DNA from: Candidatus Rokuibacteriota bacterium
GTDB lineage: Bacteria; Methylomirabilota; Methylomirabilia; Rokubacteriales; CSP1-6
Direction: 5' to 3'
DNA length: 64,000 bases
NCBI GenBank assembly: GCA_003220685.1
Contig: QHTE01000010.1
Location: 1 to 64,000, forward strand
The translations under genes were made by a program, and so were the position numbers. Below, one piece after another: positions 1 through 7,800 of the stretch (position 1 is its first letter; every line of letters begins with the position of its first letter). A model generated the notes under the pieces. The model ran no database searches and had not been told where the DNA came from. It saw only the letters and a list, made by a program, of their open reading frames with translations.

Positions 1-2
1 AC

Positions 3-122
3 GTGGTCTGTCAGATCCTCACCCTTCTCGGCACCGTCGGAGACGTGATCGGTCTCGTGGTGAATCTGCTCAATACGCTCCTCGGCTTGCTTGGGGGGTT
101 GACGGGCGGCCTGACGATCTAA
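3..122 (+). CDS. C-terminal end of an unidentified hydrophobic protein (partial)
   Basis: An open frame enters from the left edge and stops at TAA (120-122), giving 39 residues that end GLLGGLTGGLTI. The tail is rich in Leu, Gly and Val with repeated LL pairs, and reads like an amphipathic or membrane-associated C-terminus. A 12-bp inverted repeat follows 28 bases downstream, as expected at the end of a transcription unit. The start and most of the protein lie outside the window, so no function can be given. Confidence 0.5.
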   Translation: MVCQILTLLGTVGDVIGLVVNLLNTLLGLLGGLTGGLTI

Positions 123-150
123 GGAGTCTCAGCAGACGGTGCGAAACGAA

Positions 151-185
151 GCATGAGCGCCGTAGGTTCGCTGCGGCGCTCATGC
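151..185. terminator. Perfect 12-bp hairpin between convergent genes
   Basis: GCATGAGCGCCG (151-162) is repeated in inverse as CGGCGCTCATGC (174-185) around an 11-nt loop. It lies between the end of the partial plus-strand gene and the end of the minus-strand AhpD-like gene, so it could terminate both. There is no T-tract on either side, so it is not a textbook intrinsic terminator. Confidence 0.6.
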
Positions 186-236
186 CCGCTACTCCTGTAC
201 CTGGGGGCAGAGCCCGATCACGCGCACGCGGCGGTC

Positions 237-638
237 CTAGACCGGCGACCGGAACATCTCGTCGACCTCGATCTGATAGCCGTCGGCCAGGCTGTTCGTC
301 TCGTTCGCCATGCCGACGACGGCCATCAACTCGCCCAGCATCGCCTCGGTCATGCCGCGGCCGCGGGCCGAGGCTGTGTGGGACGCGATGCAATAGTTGC
401 AGCCGTTGGTGGCGCTCACCGCCAGATAGATCATTTCCTTGGTCAGCGGGTCCAGCGCGCCCGGGGCCATCACCGACTTGAGGGTGTCCCACGTGCGCCG
501 CAAGGTCGGCGGGTGGCTCGCCAGAGCCTTCCAGAAGTTGTTGACCCGGTCGACCTTCCGCGTGGCCATGATGTCGTCGTAGACCGCGCGAACCTCGGGG
601 CTCGCCTCTGCGTACTCGATCAGTTTCACGGTCGCCAT
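237..638 (-). CDS. AhpD/carboxymuconolactone decarboxylase-family protein
   Basis: A protein of 133 residues, the usual size for a single CMD-domain protein. The family hallmark is visible as C80-N-Y-C83 followed by H87 (NGCNYCIASHT), preceded by E68: the CxxC-x3-H arrangement used by AhpD-type thiol peroxidases. The start is taken at the ATG at 638 because a GAGGAGG Shine-Dalgarno sequence lies just upstream; an in-frame ATG 21 nt further up has no such support. Family members are alkylhydroperoxidases or decarboxylases. The CxxC favours peroxidase or redox chemistry, but the substrate is unknown. The gene stands alone and converges on the partial gene to its left. Confidence 0.85.
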   Translation of the reverse strand: MATVKLIEYAEASPEVRAVYDDIMATRKVDRVNNFWKALASHPPTLRRTWDTLKSVMAPGALDPLTKEMIYLAVSATNGCNYCIASHTASARGRGMTEAMLGELMAVVGMANETNSLADGYQIEVDEMFRSPV

Positions 639-754
639 GACGCCTCCTCTTCGGTGCACGGTACCATTCGCCCGTCCGCCCGGGGAGCACGCGATCGCCT
701 ACGCCGCGACGCTCGGTGGAGGAGTGTTCGTGCTGCGCCAGTAGCGCGTCCGAT

Positions 755-783
755 TTGACACGATATCGCGCGCGTCTTAACTT
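755..783 (+). promoter_or_regulatory. Putative sigma70-type promoter upstream of the ThDP enzyme
   Basis: A perfect -35 hexamer TTGACA (755-760) is followed after 17 nt by TAACTT (778-783), a weak -10. It lies in the 220-bp gap between the divergent AhpD-like gene and the ThDP enzyme, about 75 bp before the ATG at 859. Assignment rests on the -35 and the spacing only. Confidence 0.35.
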
Positions 784-858
784 ACCCCACTGCAATGCCC
801 GCGCCGCGACGGCGCGCCGATTGCGACTGCAGCGCGACTCTAGATTGAGGAGACACCG

Positions 859-2523
859 ATGAAAGTCAAGGCGGCGAACGGCTTCGCGCGCGCGCTCAAG
901 GCCGAGGGCATTCCCTGGGTCAGCTGCTACCCGACCAACCACGTCAACAACGCGCTCGGGGAAGAGGGCGTGCCCATCCTGATGATGGGCGAGGAGCGAT
1001 TCGCGGTCGCGGTCGCCGACGCCTTCTCGCGCGTCACGTGCGGCAAGCAGATCGGCGTCTGCACCGTCATGGCCAACCTGAACGCGGCCGGGATCCAGAT
1101 GGCCTACGGCGCCATCGGCCAGGCGTGGGAGGATTCGTCGCCGGTCCTGGTCATCGCCGAAGGCGTCGGGCAGGGCGGCGCCCGCCACACGCACTACGAC
1201 ATGGCCGAGGCGCTCAAGTCGGTGACCAAGTGGGTCGGCAAGGTCGACCGCGCCGAGCTGATCCCCGACTACGTACGCCGGGCGTTCACGCACCTCCGGT
1301 CGGGACGGCCGGGGCCGGTGCTGCTGATCGTCCCGCGCGACCTTGGGGAGTACGAGACCGACGAGCATCCCTACTCGCCGGTGAAGGGCTGGAAGTCCGG
1401 CCCCGATCCCGACGACGTGAAGTCCGCCGTCAAGGCTTTGCTGGCCGCGAAGGACCCACTGCTTTACGTGGGCGAGGGCGTCTACTACGCCGACGCCACG
1501 AGCGAGCTCCTCAAGTTCGCCGAGCTCGCGCACGTCCCGGTGCTGACGACGCTCAAGGCCAAGGGCGCCTTCCCCGAGAATCATCCGCTGTCGGTCGGCG
1601 TTCGCGGCTCGCTGGCCGATCACTTCCTCAACAAGTGCGACCTGCTCTTCTCGATCGGCTCGAGCCTGTTCCCCAACCGGTTCAGCCATGCCGTGCCGAA
1701 CCCCGAGAAGAAGACGATCATCCAGTGCACGGTCGACACCCTCGACCTCAACCGCAGCTACGAGACGCGTCACGCCGTCGTCGGCGACGCGAAGCTCACC
1801 TTGCAGGCGCTGATCGCCGAGCTGGCGGCGCGCGGACCGAAGAAGAACCCGGGCCTCGTCGAGGAGATCCGCCGTGGCAAGGACGCGTTCCTCGCGAAGT
1901 TCCGGCCGTGGATGGAGTCGAACGAGACGCCGATCAATCCCTACCGCGTGCTCGGCGACATGATGAAGGTGCTCGATCCAAAGAATTCGTTCGTCACCGC
2001 CGACTCCGGCAACACGCGCGATCAGACGAGCACCGTGTACGAGGCGCAGATCCCGCGCGGCCACCTCGGCTGGGGCAACGTGTCGACCCTCGGCTTCAGC
2101 CTGGCGGGCGCCGTCGGGGCCAAGCTCGCGTTCCCGGATCGGCAGTGCGTCCACGTCACCGGCGACGCGGGCGTCTGCTACATGATGGGGAACTTCGAGG
2201 CGGTGGCGCGCTACAAGATCGGCATCACGACCTTGCACATCAACAACGGCGGCTACTCCGGCTATGGCCCCGGCTTCTGGGGCGGCGGGCACGATCCGTA
2301 CACGTGGAAGGTGTCGGACCATGCCTCGGCGTGCATGGCCAATATGGCGAAGGCCGTCGGCTTCTACAGCGAGGACGTGACCAAGCCGGCCGAGGTCCTA
2401 CCGGCGATCAAGCGCGCGCTCGACGAGAACGCCAAGGGCCGGCCGGCGTTCCTCGAGTTCATCTGCTCGCATCATCCGGTTCACGGCGGGTGGGTGCGAC
2501 CCGGCGCGGGCGGCGGCCACTAG
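859..2523 (+). CDS. Thiamine-diphosphate-dependent enzyme (acetolactate synthase-like)
   Basis: 554 residues in the three-domain order of the pyruvate oxidase/acetolactate synthase family: N-terminal pyrimidine-binding domain, central domain, and C-terminal ThDP/Mg domain. The N-terminal domain has a MGEERFAVAVADAFSR stretch, with E45/E46 in the place of the catalytic Glu. The cofactor motif is G435-D436-A437 ... N462-N463, a GDG-x-NN type with Ala for the second Gly. A GAGGAG Shine-Dalgarno sequence at 846-851 supports the ATG at 859. Possible activities include 2-oxoacid ligation or decarboxylation, or benzaldehyde-lyase-like carboligation; the sequence does not decide which. It appears to be a single-gene unit ended by the palindrome at 2638-2661. 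Confidence 0.85.
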   Translation: MKVKAANGFARALKAEGIPWVSCYPTNHVNNALGEEGVPILMMGEERFAVAVADAFSRVTCGKQIGVCTVMANLNAAGIQMAYGAIGQAWEDSSPVLVIAEGVGQGGARHTHYDMAEALKSVTKWVGKVDRAELIPDYVRRAFTHLRSGRPGPVLLIVPRDLGEYETDEHPYSPVKGWKSGPDPDDVKSAVKALLAAKDPLLYVGEGVYYADATSELLKFAELAHVPVLTTLKAKGAFPENHPLSVGVRGSLADHFLNKCDLLFSIGSSLFPNRFSHAVPNPEKKTIIQCTVDTLDLNRSYETRHAVVGDAKLTLQALIAELAARGPKKNPGLVEEIRRGKDAFLAKFRPWMESNETPINPYRVLGDMMKVLDPKNSFVTADSGNTRDQTSTVYEAQIPRGHLGWGNVSTLGFSLAGAVGAKLAFPDRQCVHVTGDAGVCYMMGNFEAVARYKIGITTLHINNGGYSGYGPGFWGGGHDPYTWKVSDHASACMANMAKAVGFYSEDVTKPAEVLPAIKRALDENAKGRPAFLEFICSHHPVHGGWVRPGAGGGH

Positions 2524-2637
2524 CGCCGGGCACCGGGAAGCCGAGTCAGGAGCGCGGCGGCCGATCCAGGACTGCCCGCTGCGTCAGCGGAGCGACCACG
2601 TAACCGTGAGTATCGACTGTTCGGCGGACCGACAAGT

Positions 2638-2661
2638 GGGCCGGCCGGCGCCGGCCGGCCC
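2638..2661. terminator. 24-bp perfect GC palindrome between convergent genes
   Basis: A perfect palindrome built from GGCCGG units lies midway between the stops of the ThDP enzyme (2523) and the convergent cupin gene (2678). Folded as RNA it gives about 10 bp of pure G-C stem with a tetraloop. The sequence is symmetrical, so it would act identically for both genes. No U-tract follows. Confidence 0.55.
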
Positions 2662-2677
2662 TTCGCAGCAGCGTCGC

Positions 2678-3136
2678 TTACTTCTTTCGCGGATCGTCGG
2701 CCGGATTGACGAACGTGATGTCCGTCGGTCCGACGCCGTGCACCTGGACGAGTGTCTCCTGACCGCCCGCCCACGCGAAGTGGCGGTGAGTCGCCGGGAC
2801 CGAGACGAAGCCGCCGACCGGCAGCTCCTTGCCGGAGCCCTGGTCGAACTTCTCGCCCATCCCGATGAAGAACGTCCCGGAGAGCACAGTCACGTTCTCG
2901 ACTGCCTTGTGATAGTGCGGCGCGATCTTGTAGTTGGCCGGAAATTTCACACGATAGACGAACGGCCCTTCCTTGCCCGGATCACCCTGCACGATCGCCA
3001 GCTTCGCGCCCGGGAAGGTCGGCGGCTCGACCCACTTCAAGGCATCGTTCGTCATCGTCACGTGCTGCCCTTGTTGGGCCGGCGCCGACGTGACGGTGAG
3101 CAGCAGTGCAATCAACACGGTCAGAAGAATGCGCAT
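2678..3136 (-). CDS. Secreted cupin-domain protein
   Basis: 152 residues. An N-terminal signal peptide (MRILLTVLIALLLTVTSAPA) predicts export. The mature part is a single small beta-barrel cupin: motif 1 gives H74-Y-H76 and E80 (APHYHKAVENVTVLSG), motif 2 gives H117 and H119 (VPATHRHFAWA), enough for a metal site. The start at 3136 is chosen over an in-frame ATG 39 nt upstream because it is preceded by AGGAGGG and begins directly with the signal peptide. Periplasmic cupins of this kind are of mostly unknown function. It is transcribed divergently from the HAD phosphatase. Confidence 0.8.
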   Translation of the reverse strand: MRILLTVLIALLLTVTSAPAQQGQHVTMTNDALKWVEPPTFPGAKLAIVQGDPGKEGPFVYRVKFPANYKIAPHYHKAVENVTVLSGTFFIGMGEKFDQGSGKELPVGGFVSVPATHRHFAWAGGQETLVQVHGVGPTDITFVNPADDPRKK

Positions 3137-3168
3137 CGCTGTGCCCTCCTGGATTTGATTGATGCTCC

Positions 3169-3196
3169 CTGACACCGGATTTGGTCACACTATGCT
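3169..3196 (+). promoter_or_regulatory. Putative promoter of the HAD phosphatase gene
   Basis: CTGACA (3169-3174) and TATGCT (3191-3196) are separated by 16 nt, matching 5/6 and 4/6 consensus positions. Transcription would begin near 3203 and give a short leader before the GTG at 3229, which also argues against an earlier translation start. Confidence 0.45.
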
Positions 3197-3228
3197 TCGG
3201 CGATGACGGTCGTCAAGCGAGTAGGGTT

Positions 3229-3876
3229 GTGATCGACGCAGTCGTGTTCGACCTCGACGGCACGCTCTGGGACACGAGCGCCAGCTGTGCCGTCGCCTGG
3301 AACCGCGTGCTCGACCGCCACCGCATTCCCTTCCGGCCCATCACCGAGCACGACGTCAGAGGCGTGACCGGCAAGCCCCACGAAGAGTGCATCCGCGCGG
3401 TCTTCGCGGGCCTCGACGAGGCGCACATCCAGACGCTGGCCGCCGAGACGCAGCTCGAGGACAACCGGGTCGTCGCAGAGCTCGGCGGTGAGCTGTTCGC
3501 CGACGTCAAGGCCGGGCTGAAACGACTGTGCGCCAGCTATCCGCTCTTCATCGTCAGCAATTGCCAGGCCGGCTACATCGAGACATTCTTCCAGTGGTCG
3601 AATCTCGGCGGCTGCTTTCGCGACTTCGAGTGCTGGGGCAATACTGGCCTGTCCAAGACCGAGAATCTCCGCGTGCTGCTCGATCGCAACCGCCTGCGCC
3701 ATCCCGTCTTCGTCGGCGACACATCCGGCGATCAGGCCGCAGCGCGCGACTGCGGTGTACCCTTCCTCCACGCCGCCTACGGCTTCGGCAACTGCGCCGA
3801 CGCCGCGCACCACTTCACCTCCTTCTCCGCCCTCACGACCTATCTCCTGAACCAGTCCCCGTCATCCGGAGAATGA
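3229..3876 (+). CDS. HAD-superfamily hydrolase (phosphoglycolate-phosphatase-like)
   Basis: About 215 residues from the GTG at 3229. All four HAD motifs are present: motif I FDLDGTLWD with D8 and D10 at the extreme N-terminus, motif II Ser in IVSNCQ, motif III Lys in LSKTENL, motif IV GDTSGDQAA. An alpha-helical cap between motifs I and II fits subclass I. Members dephosphorylate small phosphometabolites; the substrate cannot be read off. A TTG at 3181 in the same frame is a less likely start because it lies inside the predicted promoter. The gene stands alone, 184 bp before the thioesterase. Confidence 0.85.
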   Translation: MIDAVVFDLDGTLWDTSASCAVAWNRVLDRHRIPFRPITEHDVRGVTGKPHEECIRAVFAGLDEAHIQTLAAETQLEDNRVVAELGGELFADVKAGLKRLCASYPLFIVSNCQAGYIETFFQWSNLGGCFRDFECWGNTGLSKTENLRVLLDRNRLRHPVFVGDTSGDQAAARDCGVPFLHAAYGFGNCADAAHHFTSFSALTTYLLNQSPSSGE

Positions 3877-4000
3877 GCACCGGCAAGGCGGTTCGCCAGC
3901 CTGGTGCTGATGGAGCCGAGCCGCCGAGGGGAAGCGCACGCGTGCCGCGTGGTCCTCTCGACCCCACCCGCACCCCGCCCGCCAGCCCGGCCGGCCCGAC

Positions 4001-4029
4001 TTGACGGGAGCGAGTCAATCCCGTATACC
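4001..4029 (+). promoter_or_regulatory. Sigma70-type promoter of the thioesterase gene
   Basis: TTGACG (4001-4006), a 17-nt spacer, and TATACC (4024-4029). Transcription would start near 4036, leaving a 25-nt leader that contains the AGGAGG Shine-Dalgarno sequence (4048-4053) of the gene starting at 4061. This is one of the best-formed promoters in the window. Confidence 0.65.
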
Positions 4030-4060
4030 GGCGGGGCAACCTGTGACAGGAGGAACCGCG

Positions 4061-4534
4061 ATGGCGATGTACTGGAAGGAGATCACGGTCAACTGGGGCG
4101 AATCGGACCCCTTTGGGCTCGTCTACTACCCGCGTATCGTCGCCTGGTTCAACGACACCGAGCACGAGCTGTTCCGCGTGATCGGCTATCCGATCGAGCA
4201 GATGATCAAGAACGACCGCACCACGTTCGTGATGGGCGAGATCCACTTCCGGTTCATCGGGCCGGCGGCCTACGGCGACCGGATCGTGAACACGATCACC
4301 CTCGCCGAGGTCGGCAACCGCACCCTGCACTGGAACTGCAAGGCTAAGAACGCCGTCACCGGCGCCCCGGTCAGCGAGGGCAAGGCGACGCGCGTTTACG
4401 CGCGCATCAACGAGGACGGCTCGCTGAGCTCGCAACCGATCCCGGTCGAGATGCTGACCGCGCTCAACGAGCTCGGAAGCCTGACGCACCTGAAGACGAA
4501 CAGCGGCGCGACGAGGCTCGGCGCCGACCGCTGA
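4061..4534 (+). CDS. 4-hydroxybenzoyl-CoA thioesterase-family (YbgC-like) acyl-CoA thioesterase
   Basis: 157 residues, one hot-dog fold domain. The N-terminal signature GESDPFGLVYYPRIVAWF includes D16 in the place of the catalytic Asp of the 4HBT family, followed by the typical aromatic YYPR and FND stretches. The start at 4061 is fixed by a perfect AGGAGG at 4048-4053; an open frame continues upstream into the promoter and is not used. It should hydrolyse acyl- or aroyl-CoA thioesters in the cytoplasm. It is monocistronic with its own promoter, and no neighbour suggests the substrate. Confidence 0.85.
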   Translation: MAMYWKEITVNWGESDPFGLVYYPRIVAWFNDTEHELFRVIGYPIEQMIKNDRTTFVMGEIHFRFIGPAAYGDRIVNTITLAEVGNRTLHWNCKAKNAVTGAPVSEGKATRVYARINEDGSLSSQPIPVEMLTALNELGSLTHLKTNSGATRLGADR

Positions 4535-4542
4535 CCCCGCTG

Positions 4543-4594
4543 GGCCGCCGCCGGGGCTATTCGCCCTGGGCGGGCATCTCGCCCGACGGCGGCC
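4543..4594 (+). terminator. Possible hairpin after the thioesterase gene
   Basis: GGCCGCCG (4543-4550) pairs with CGGCGGCC (4587-4594). A smaller inner hairpin, GGGCG...CGCCC, lies within the loop. It starts 9 nt after the stop codon. There is no T-tract, and GC-rich DNA makes such stems common by chance. Confidence 0.35.
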
Positions 4595-4711
4595 GCCGGC
4601 AATGTCCTACAAAACGCAGTAATCGCGAGGCACCTTCATGGCAGGATCCTTGCGGGCTTCCCCCGGTGTGATCGTCTGGCTACGACGCTTCGACGTCGAA
4701 AGGAGGCACTC

Positions 4712-6325
4712 ATGAAGGGAGCCGTCGCTCTATCCGTTGCGACCCTCGTGACCGGGCTCTGGGCGGGTGGCGCCCTGGCCCACGACGAGGCGGGGGCCCT
4801 CGGCCAGGTTCGCTTCCCCACCTCGTGCGCCGCGCCGGCGCAGCCCGTCTTCGAGCGCGGCATCGCCTTGCTCCACTCGTTCTGGTACGAGGAAGCGCTG
4901 AAGACGTTCACGAGCGTCACGGCGACCGACCCCGACTGTGCGATGGGCTATTGGGGGATCGCGATGAGCGTGTATTACCCGCTCTGGCAGCCGCCCAGCG
5001 AGGCGATGCTGACGAAAGGCCGGACCGCGCTGGACCGCGCCGCGACACTCACGGCCACGCCGCGCGAGAAGGACTACGTCGCCGCACTCGCCACCTTCTA
5101 CCACGACACCGACAAGCTCGATCACCGCACGCGCGCGGTCGCGTACGAGAAGGCGATGGAGCAGCTCGCCGCGCGCTACCCGGAAGACCGTGAGGCCTCG
5201 GTGTTCTACGCGCTGGCGCTCGACGCGACCGCGCCGCCGACCGACAAGACCTACGCGAACCAGCTGAAGGCGGCGGCGATCCTCGAGAAGGTCTTCGCCG
5301 AGCAGCCCAACCACCCGGGCGTGGCGCACTACATCATTCACAGTTACGACGCCGCGCCGCTGGCGACACGCTCGCTCACCGCGGCCCGCAGCTACTCGAA
5401 ACTCGCTCCGGCGGTGCCGCACGCGCTCCACATGCCCTCGCACATCTTCACCCGGCTCGGGCTCTGGCAGGAGTCGATCGATTCCAACCTGGCCTCGGCC
5501 GACGCCGGTAAGGCGTACGTGGCCAAGCAAGGCGGCACCCACGCGTGGGATCAGTCGCTGCACGCTCAGGACTATCTCGCGTACGGCTATCTGCAGACCG
5601 GACGCGACGTCGCCGCGCGACGCGTCGTCGAAGAGCTCGCCGAGTACAAGAAGGCCGAGCCAGAGAGCCTCGCCGCGGCCTACGCGCTGGTCGCCGTTCC
5701 CGCGCGCTACGCGCTCGAGCGCCGCCTCTGGAACGAAGCGGCGGCGCTCGCGATGCCGGCCATCACCTTCCCGTGGGCGCGCTACCCCTGGGCCGAGGCG
5801 ATCATCGCGTACACGCATTCGCTGGGCGCCGCGCGCACGGGCAACGTGGCGGCCGCGGAGAAGGACGTCGAGCGGCTCGCGGGCTTGCGCGACACGCTGA
5901 TCCAAGCCAAGAACAAGTACTGGGCCGACCAGGTCGAGGTGCAGCGTCGCGCCGCGGCAGCGTTCATCGCCCACGCCAAGGGTAACAAGACTGAGGCGCT
6001 CACGCTCCTGCGATCGGCCGCGGACCTCGAAGGCACCATGGACAAGCACCCCGTGACTCCCGCGGCGGTCGTGCCGACTCGCGAGCTGCTCGGGGATCTG
6101 CTGCTCGAGCTGAACAAGCCAGCCGACGCGCTCCGAGAGTTCGAGTCGACGTTGGTCGAGGAACCCAACCGCTTCCGGAGCCTCTACGGCGCCGGGCGCG
6201 CGGCCGAGCGCGCGGGCGATGCCTCGCGGGCGCGGACCTTCTACACGAGCCTGGTGAACCTGTGCAGCAACGCGGACAGCGTGCGTCCCGAGCTGCGCGA
6301 GGCGAAGATGTTTCTGACGAAGTAG
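4712..6325 (+). CDS. Secreted TPR-repeat protein of unknown function
   Basis: 537 residues with a signal peptide (about residues 1-23, ending GGALAHDE) and a chain of helical, TPR-like pairs through most of the mature protein, for example FERGIALLHSFWYEEALKTF near the start and PADALREFESTLVEEP near the end. An AAAGGAGG Shine-Dalgarno sequence precedes the ATG at 4712. TPR repeats are scaffolds for protein contacts. A conserved histidine-rich centre (HYIIHSYD, HALHMPSHIFTRLG) recurs in a family usually annotated only as TPR-repeat protein and might bind metal; that is my inference. No operon partner is visible. Confidence 0.8.
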   Translation: MKGAVALSVATLVTGLWAGGALAHDEAGALGQVRFPTSCAAPAQPVFERGIALLHSFWYEEALKTFTSVTATDPDCAMGYWGIAMSVYYPLWQPPSEAMLTKGRTALDRAATLTATPREKDYVAALATFYHDTDKLDHRTRAVAYEKAMEQLAARYPEDREASVFYALALDATAPPTDKTYANQLKAAAILEKVFAEQPNHPGVAHYIIHSYDAAPLATRSLTAARSYSKLAPAVPHALHMPSHIFTRLGLWQESIDSNLASADAGKAYVAKQGGTHAWDQSLHAQDYLAYGYLQTGRDVAARRVVEELAEYKKAEPESLAAAYALVAVPARYALERRLWNEAAALAMPAITFPWARYPWAEAIIAYTHSLGAARTGNVAAAEKDVERLAGLRDTLIQAKNKYWADQVEVQRRAAAAFIAHAKGNKTEALTLLRSAADLEGTMDKHPVTPAAVVPTRELLGDLLLELNKPADALREFESTLVEEPNRFRSLYGAGRAAERAGDASRARTFYTSLVNLCSNADSVRPELREAKMFLTK

Positions 6326-6373
6326 TCGACGATACGGCGGTGGGGCACCTGCCCCGCCGCCGTTACCGTCGTC

Positions 6374-6832
6374 TCAGCGATCGGGCTTCACCTTCTCGAA
6401 CAACGCCTTGTACTGCCCATACCCGGCTTCCTCCAGCTTCGAAACCGGAATGAATCGCAGCGAAGCGGAGTTGATGCAGTAGCGCAGGCCGGTCGGTCCG
6501 GGGCCGTCGGGGAACACGTGGCCGAGGTGCGAATCGGCGTTCGCCGAGCGCACCTCGACCCGCCGCATCTCGTGTGAATTATCGGCGTGCTCCGCCACGT
6601 TGGCCTTCTCGATCGGCCGCGTGAAGCTCGGCCAGCCGGTGCCGGAATCGAACTTGTCGGTCGAGGCGAACAGGGGCTCGCCGGACACGACGTCCACGTA
6701 GATGCCGGCCTCGTGGTGGTTCCAGAACTCGTTGCGAAACGGCGGCTCGGTCGCGCTGCACTGCGTGACCTCGTACTGGGCTGGCGTCAGCTTCGCCTTC
6801 ACTTCCGAGTCGCTCGGCTTCTTGTAGGTCAT
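6374..6832 (-). CDS. msrB: Peptide-methionine (R)-S-oxide reductase MsrB
   Basis: 152 residues covering the whole MsrB fold. The catalytic Cys is C119 in [11 protein letters not shown], and family blocks WPSFTRPI and [12 protein letters not shown] are present. Both CxxC zinc pairs are missing ([11 protein letters not shown] and [11 protein letters not shown]), so this is the zinc-free subtype. The usual resolving Cys in GCGWPSF is replaced by Thr65, while C25 in [11 protein letters not shown] could serve instead, as described for some MsrB enzymes. It repairs oxidised methionine (R-sulfoxide) in proteins using thioredoxin. No signal peptide, so cytoplasmic. It lies 59 nt downstream of the NTF2-like gene and may share its transcript. 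Confidence 0.95.
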   Translation of the reverse strand: MTYKKPSDSEVKAKLTPAQYEVTQCSATEPPFRNEFWNHHEAGIYVDVVSGEPLFASTDKFDSGTGWPSFTRPIEKANVAEHADNSHEMRRVEVRSANADSHLGHVFPDGPGPTGLRYCINSASLRFIPVSKLEEAGYGQYKALFEKVKPDR

Positions 6833-6891
6833 GGTCTCTCCTTCGACGTATTAGAGCACGCCCGCGAGGGCCGGCTTTCACGCCGGTCTCC

Positions 6892-7257
6892 TCAGCCCTT
6901 CACGTAGGCGAGCTTCTCCGCCACCTTGCCGTCGCGCACGCGCATGACGTCGACCCCACGCACGTGGCTGCCCGAGCGGTCCCAGTAGAACACCCAGCGG
7001 ACCACGGCGCGGTCGCCGGCGCCGAATATCTCCTCCGCCTCGAAGCGGGCGCCGGGAGTCGACTGGAAGAATTGCCGCCAGAAGCCGCGGACCGCTGACG
7101 CGCCCTCGAAACGCTCACCGTCCGGCGCCGGCAAGGTGTTCTCGAAGACGCAGTCGGCCGTCATCAGGGCCATCACGCCGTCCACGTCGTGACGATTGAA
7201 CGCATCGTTGAAGCGGCGGATCACATCGAGCGTGGCCCTGGTCTCGGCATCGGGCAT
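6892..7257 (-). CDS. SnoaL/NTF2-like domain protein
   Basis: 121 residues forming one NTF2-like cone. The start ETRATLDVIRRFNDAFNRHD is the usual first helix, followed by DGVMALMTADCVFE and a C-terminal sheet ending VAEKLAYVKG. A GGGAGGG Shine-Dalgarno sequence precedes the ATG at 7257. The family includes polyketide cyclases, ketosteroid isomerases and many unassigned proteins. No catalytic residue set is clear enough to choose. The gene probably forms a short operon with msrB downstream. Confidence 0.75.
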   Translation of the reverse strand: MPDAETRATLDVIRRFNDAFNRHDVDGVMALMTADCVFENTLPAPDGERFEGASAVRGFWRQFFQSTPGARFEAEEIFGAGDRAVVRWVFYWDRSGSHVRGVDVMRVRDGKVAEKLAYVKG

Positions 7258-7369
7258 GCGGATCCCTCCCGAGGCTAGATTCTGCCAGATCGACGCTCGC
7301 GATTCCCTTGGATGTGCTGGCGCTCGACGGCCTGCGCTCGGAGCTTATGATCGACAAATCAAGCCCAGT

Positions 7370-7398
7370 TTGACTGCACGGGGCTGCGCGAATATGCT
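7370..7398 (+). promoter_or_regulatory. Well-formed promoter ahead of a small unidentified ORF
   Basis: TTGACT (7370-7375), a 17-nt spacer and TATGCT (7393-7398) match 5/6 and 4/6 consensus bases. The predicted transcript starts near 7405 and carries a GGAGG (7436-7440) before the ATG at 7447. It may also be the promoter of the peptide-ABC operon that starts at 7801. Confidence 0.55.
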
Positions 7399-7446
7399 CC
7401 TGGAACCTGTCCGATGGGTTCTGGCCCGCTCGCTCGGAGGCCCCGC

Positions 7447-7620
7447 ATGAAATGCTCCATCAACGGCAACGGAAGCCGGTCCGAGCTCCAGTCCGTCGAC
7501 AATATCGACGTGCTCGACGAGCATACGGGTCGGTTCGTCTCCGCCTCGATGGCGCCCGGGATGACGACGGCGGAGATACAGCACTGGCCGGAGCGCGGCG
7601 CCGCGGCGTACTCGTCTTGA
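7447..7620 (+). CDS. Small hypothetical ORF, possibly the 5' remnant of a larger gene
   Basis: 57 residues beginning MKCSINGNGSRSELQSVDN. It has a GGAGG Shine-Dalgarno sequence 6 nt upstream and a good promoter, so the beginning looks genuine. I do not recognise the family. No signal peptide or membrane segment. The following 180 bp contain no proper gene start, and several neighbours in this window are internally deleted, so this could be the N-terminal stub of a gene whose body is gone. Confidence 0.4.
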   Translation: MKCSINGNGSRSELQSVDNIDVLDEHTGRFVSASMAPGMTTAEIQHWPERGAAAYSS

Positions 7621-7800
7621 GCCCCCGACCGGCAGCGGCCAGGTCTTACCGCAGACGCGTCTCCGCGAGTACAAGCGCATCGTCGCTGGCAACCGCCGCC
7701 CCCAAAAGGCGAGCGCGCTGATGCTCGCCCTGACCGTCTCTGACGACATCGGGCTCATCCATAGCGCGTGTTCAACGACTACTCGCCGGAAGCCTGTGGG
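7621..7800 (+). other. Interval with coding-like debris before the ABC operon
   Basis: No intact gene. One plus-strand frame, open from about 7645 to 7755, reads LPQTRLREYKRIVAGNRRP and later MLALTVSDDIGLIH. It looks protein-like but has no start signal and belongs to no family I can name. It may be the far end of the gene that begins at 7447. Confidence 0.3.

Noticed and set aside
70..2322. Very long open frame on the minus strand opposite the ThDP enzyme
   Set aside because: Arg/Ala/Gly-rich translation with no recognisable motif; it overlaps a clear ThDP enzyme and the AhpD-like gene. Typical shadow of GC-rich codon use.
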